A DNA stretch of 5,429 nt from Clostridiales bacterium DTU092 (lineage in GTDB: Bacteria > Bacillota > Clostridia > Caldicoprobacterales > Caldicoprobacteraceae), in NCBI GenBank assembly GCA_001513505.1, contig LFTM01000118.1, positions 1 through 5,429 on the forward strand, written 5' to 3'. The notes under the pieces were generated by a model. It worked only from the letters and a program-made list of their open reading frames with translations. It was not told the DNA's origin and did no database searches. This document shows positions 5,173-5,429 of the stretch, in pieces; within the stretch, counting starts at the first letter, position 1; the number at the start of each line of letters is the position of its first letter. Made by a program: the position numbers and the translations under genes.

Positions 5173-5429
5173 TCAGCCGTATGCTATCCAGCGGTCTACA
5201 ACCTGCTGTCTGTATTCTTTGGACAGCGATTTGAAGAAAGCACTGTATCCCGTTACCCTTACCACAAGATCGGGATACTTGTCTGGATTCTCGTGGGCTT
5301 CCAGTATTTTTTCCTTTGAAACTACGTTTATATTTATCAGGGTTCCGCCCATTTCGTTGTGAGCTTTGATAAACGCCTTTATGATATCTTTGCCTCCCAT
5401 TTCCTTTGCCAACTTACTGTCCATATACT
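5173..5429 (-). CDS. Glycyl radical enzyme (PFL-like family), C-terminal end only (runs off the right edge)
   Basis: Only the last ~85 residues are visible; the frame stays open to the window edge, so the ATG at 5424 is an internal Met. The sequence ends with GGTLININVV and then VVRVTGYSAFF, 24 residues before the C-terminus. The Gly of RVTGY (codon 5250-5248, GGA) is the residue that carries the stable radical after activation by a radical-SAM activase. The family includes pyruvate formate-lyase, diol and hydroxyproline dehydratases, choline TMA-lyase and arylacetate decarboxylases, all cytoplasmic and oxygen-sensitive. The SAFF following GY resembles the dehydratase/lyase branches more than classical pyruvate formate-lyase, which usually has AV at this point. 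The catalytic Cys loop is outside the window, so the reaction cannot be assigned. No activase gene lies downstream within the window. Confidence 0.92.
   Translation of the reverse strand, partial: YMDSKLAKEMGGKDIIKAFIKAHNEMGGTLININVVSKEKILEAHENPDKYPDLVVRVTGYSAFFKSLSKEYRQQVVDRWIAYG

Noticed and set aside
5422..5424. ATG 5424 as the start of a small 83-residue glycyl radical protein (a GrcA/YfiD-like spare part)
   Set aside because: The frame stays open upstream to the window edge, and there is no ribosome binding site in the few bases available. A truncated view of a full enzyme is simpler, although bases beyond 5429 would be decisive.
1..5429. CRISPR array, tRNA or rRNA gene, transposase or insertion sequence
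   Set aside because: I saw no regularly spaced direct repeats, no tRNA-like cloverleaf and no transposase-like protein on either strand.

Overview
The window looks like a stretch of a low-to-mid GC, anaerobic, Gram-positive chromosome, most likely class Clostridia. The reasons are strong GGAGG-type ribosome binding sites, two TTG start codons, a LytR-CpsA-Psr (LCP) cell-wall protein, a LysM wall-binding exoprotein and an oxygen-sensitive glycyl radical enzyme. The genus cannot be fixed from the sequence alone. All four genes I can support are on the minus strand, so transcription runs from right to left.

Layout in transcription order. (1) 5429-5173 is the last ~85 residues of a glycyl radical enzyme, with its radical-bearing RVTGY motif, followed by a probable terminator hairpin. 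(2) 5018-2004 is a complete GH38 alpha-mannosidase of about 1004 residues. It has no export signal, starts at TTG, and is followed by two back-to-back rho-independent terminators. (3) 1779-583 is a secreted protein with a signal peptide, one PG_binding_1 domain, two LysM domains and a His/Asp-rich C-terminal domain that I cannot name. It also starts at TTG. (4) 425-1 is the N-terminal third of a membrane-anchored LCP protein, with its own extended -10 promoter. No gap between genes exceeds about 225 bases. The plus strand holds no gene I can support.

How the genes fit together: the mannosidase and glycyl radical enzyme look like separate transcription units of cytoplasmic metabolism. The LysM protein and the LCP protein both belong to the cell envelope. 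The LysM gene is insulated from the mannosidase by the tandem terminators and has its own plausible promoter. No strong terminator separates it from the LCP gene, so read-through is possible.

The most unusual thing here is not a gene. A 28-nt sequence covering the LCP ribosome binding site and the first bases of its start codon (424-451, minus strand) recurs nearly perfectly, in inverted orientation, in the 5' leader of the LysM gene (1802-1830). There are 26 matches, two mismatches and one 1-nt gap. Two consequences follow. The LysM mRNA leader, probably from its very 5' end, could pair with and mask the LCP translation start. The LysM gene is also bracketed by inverted repeats. Both are inferences, but the repeat itself is directly visible.
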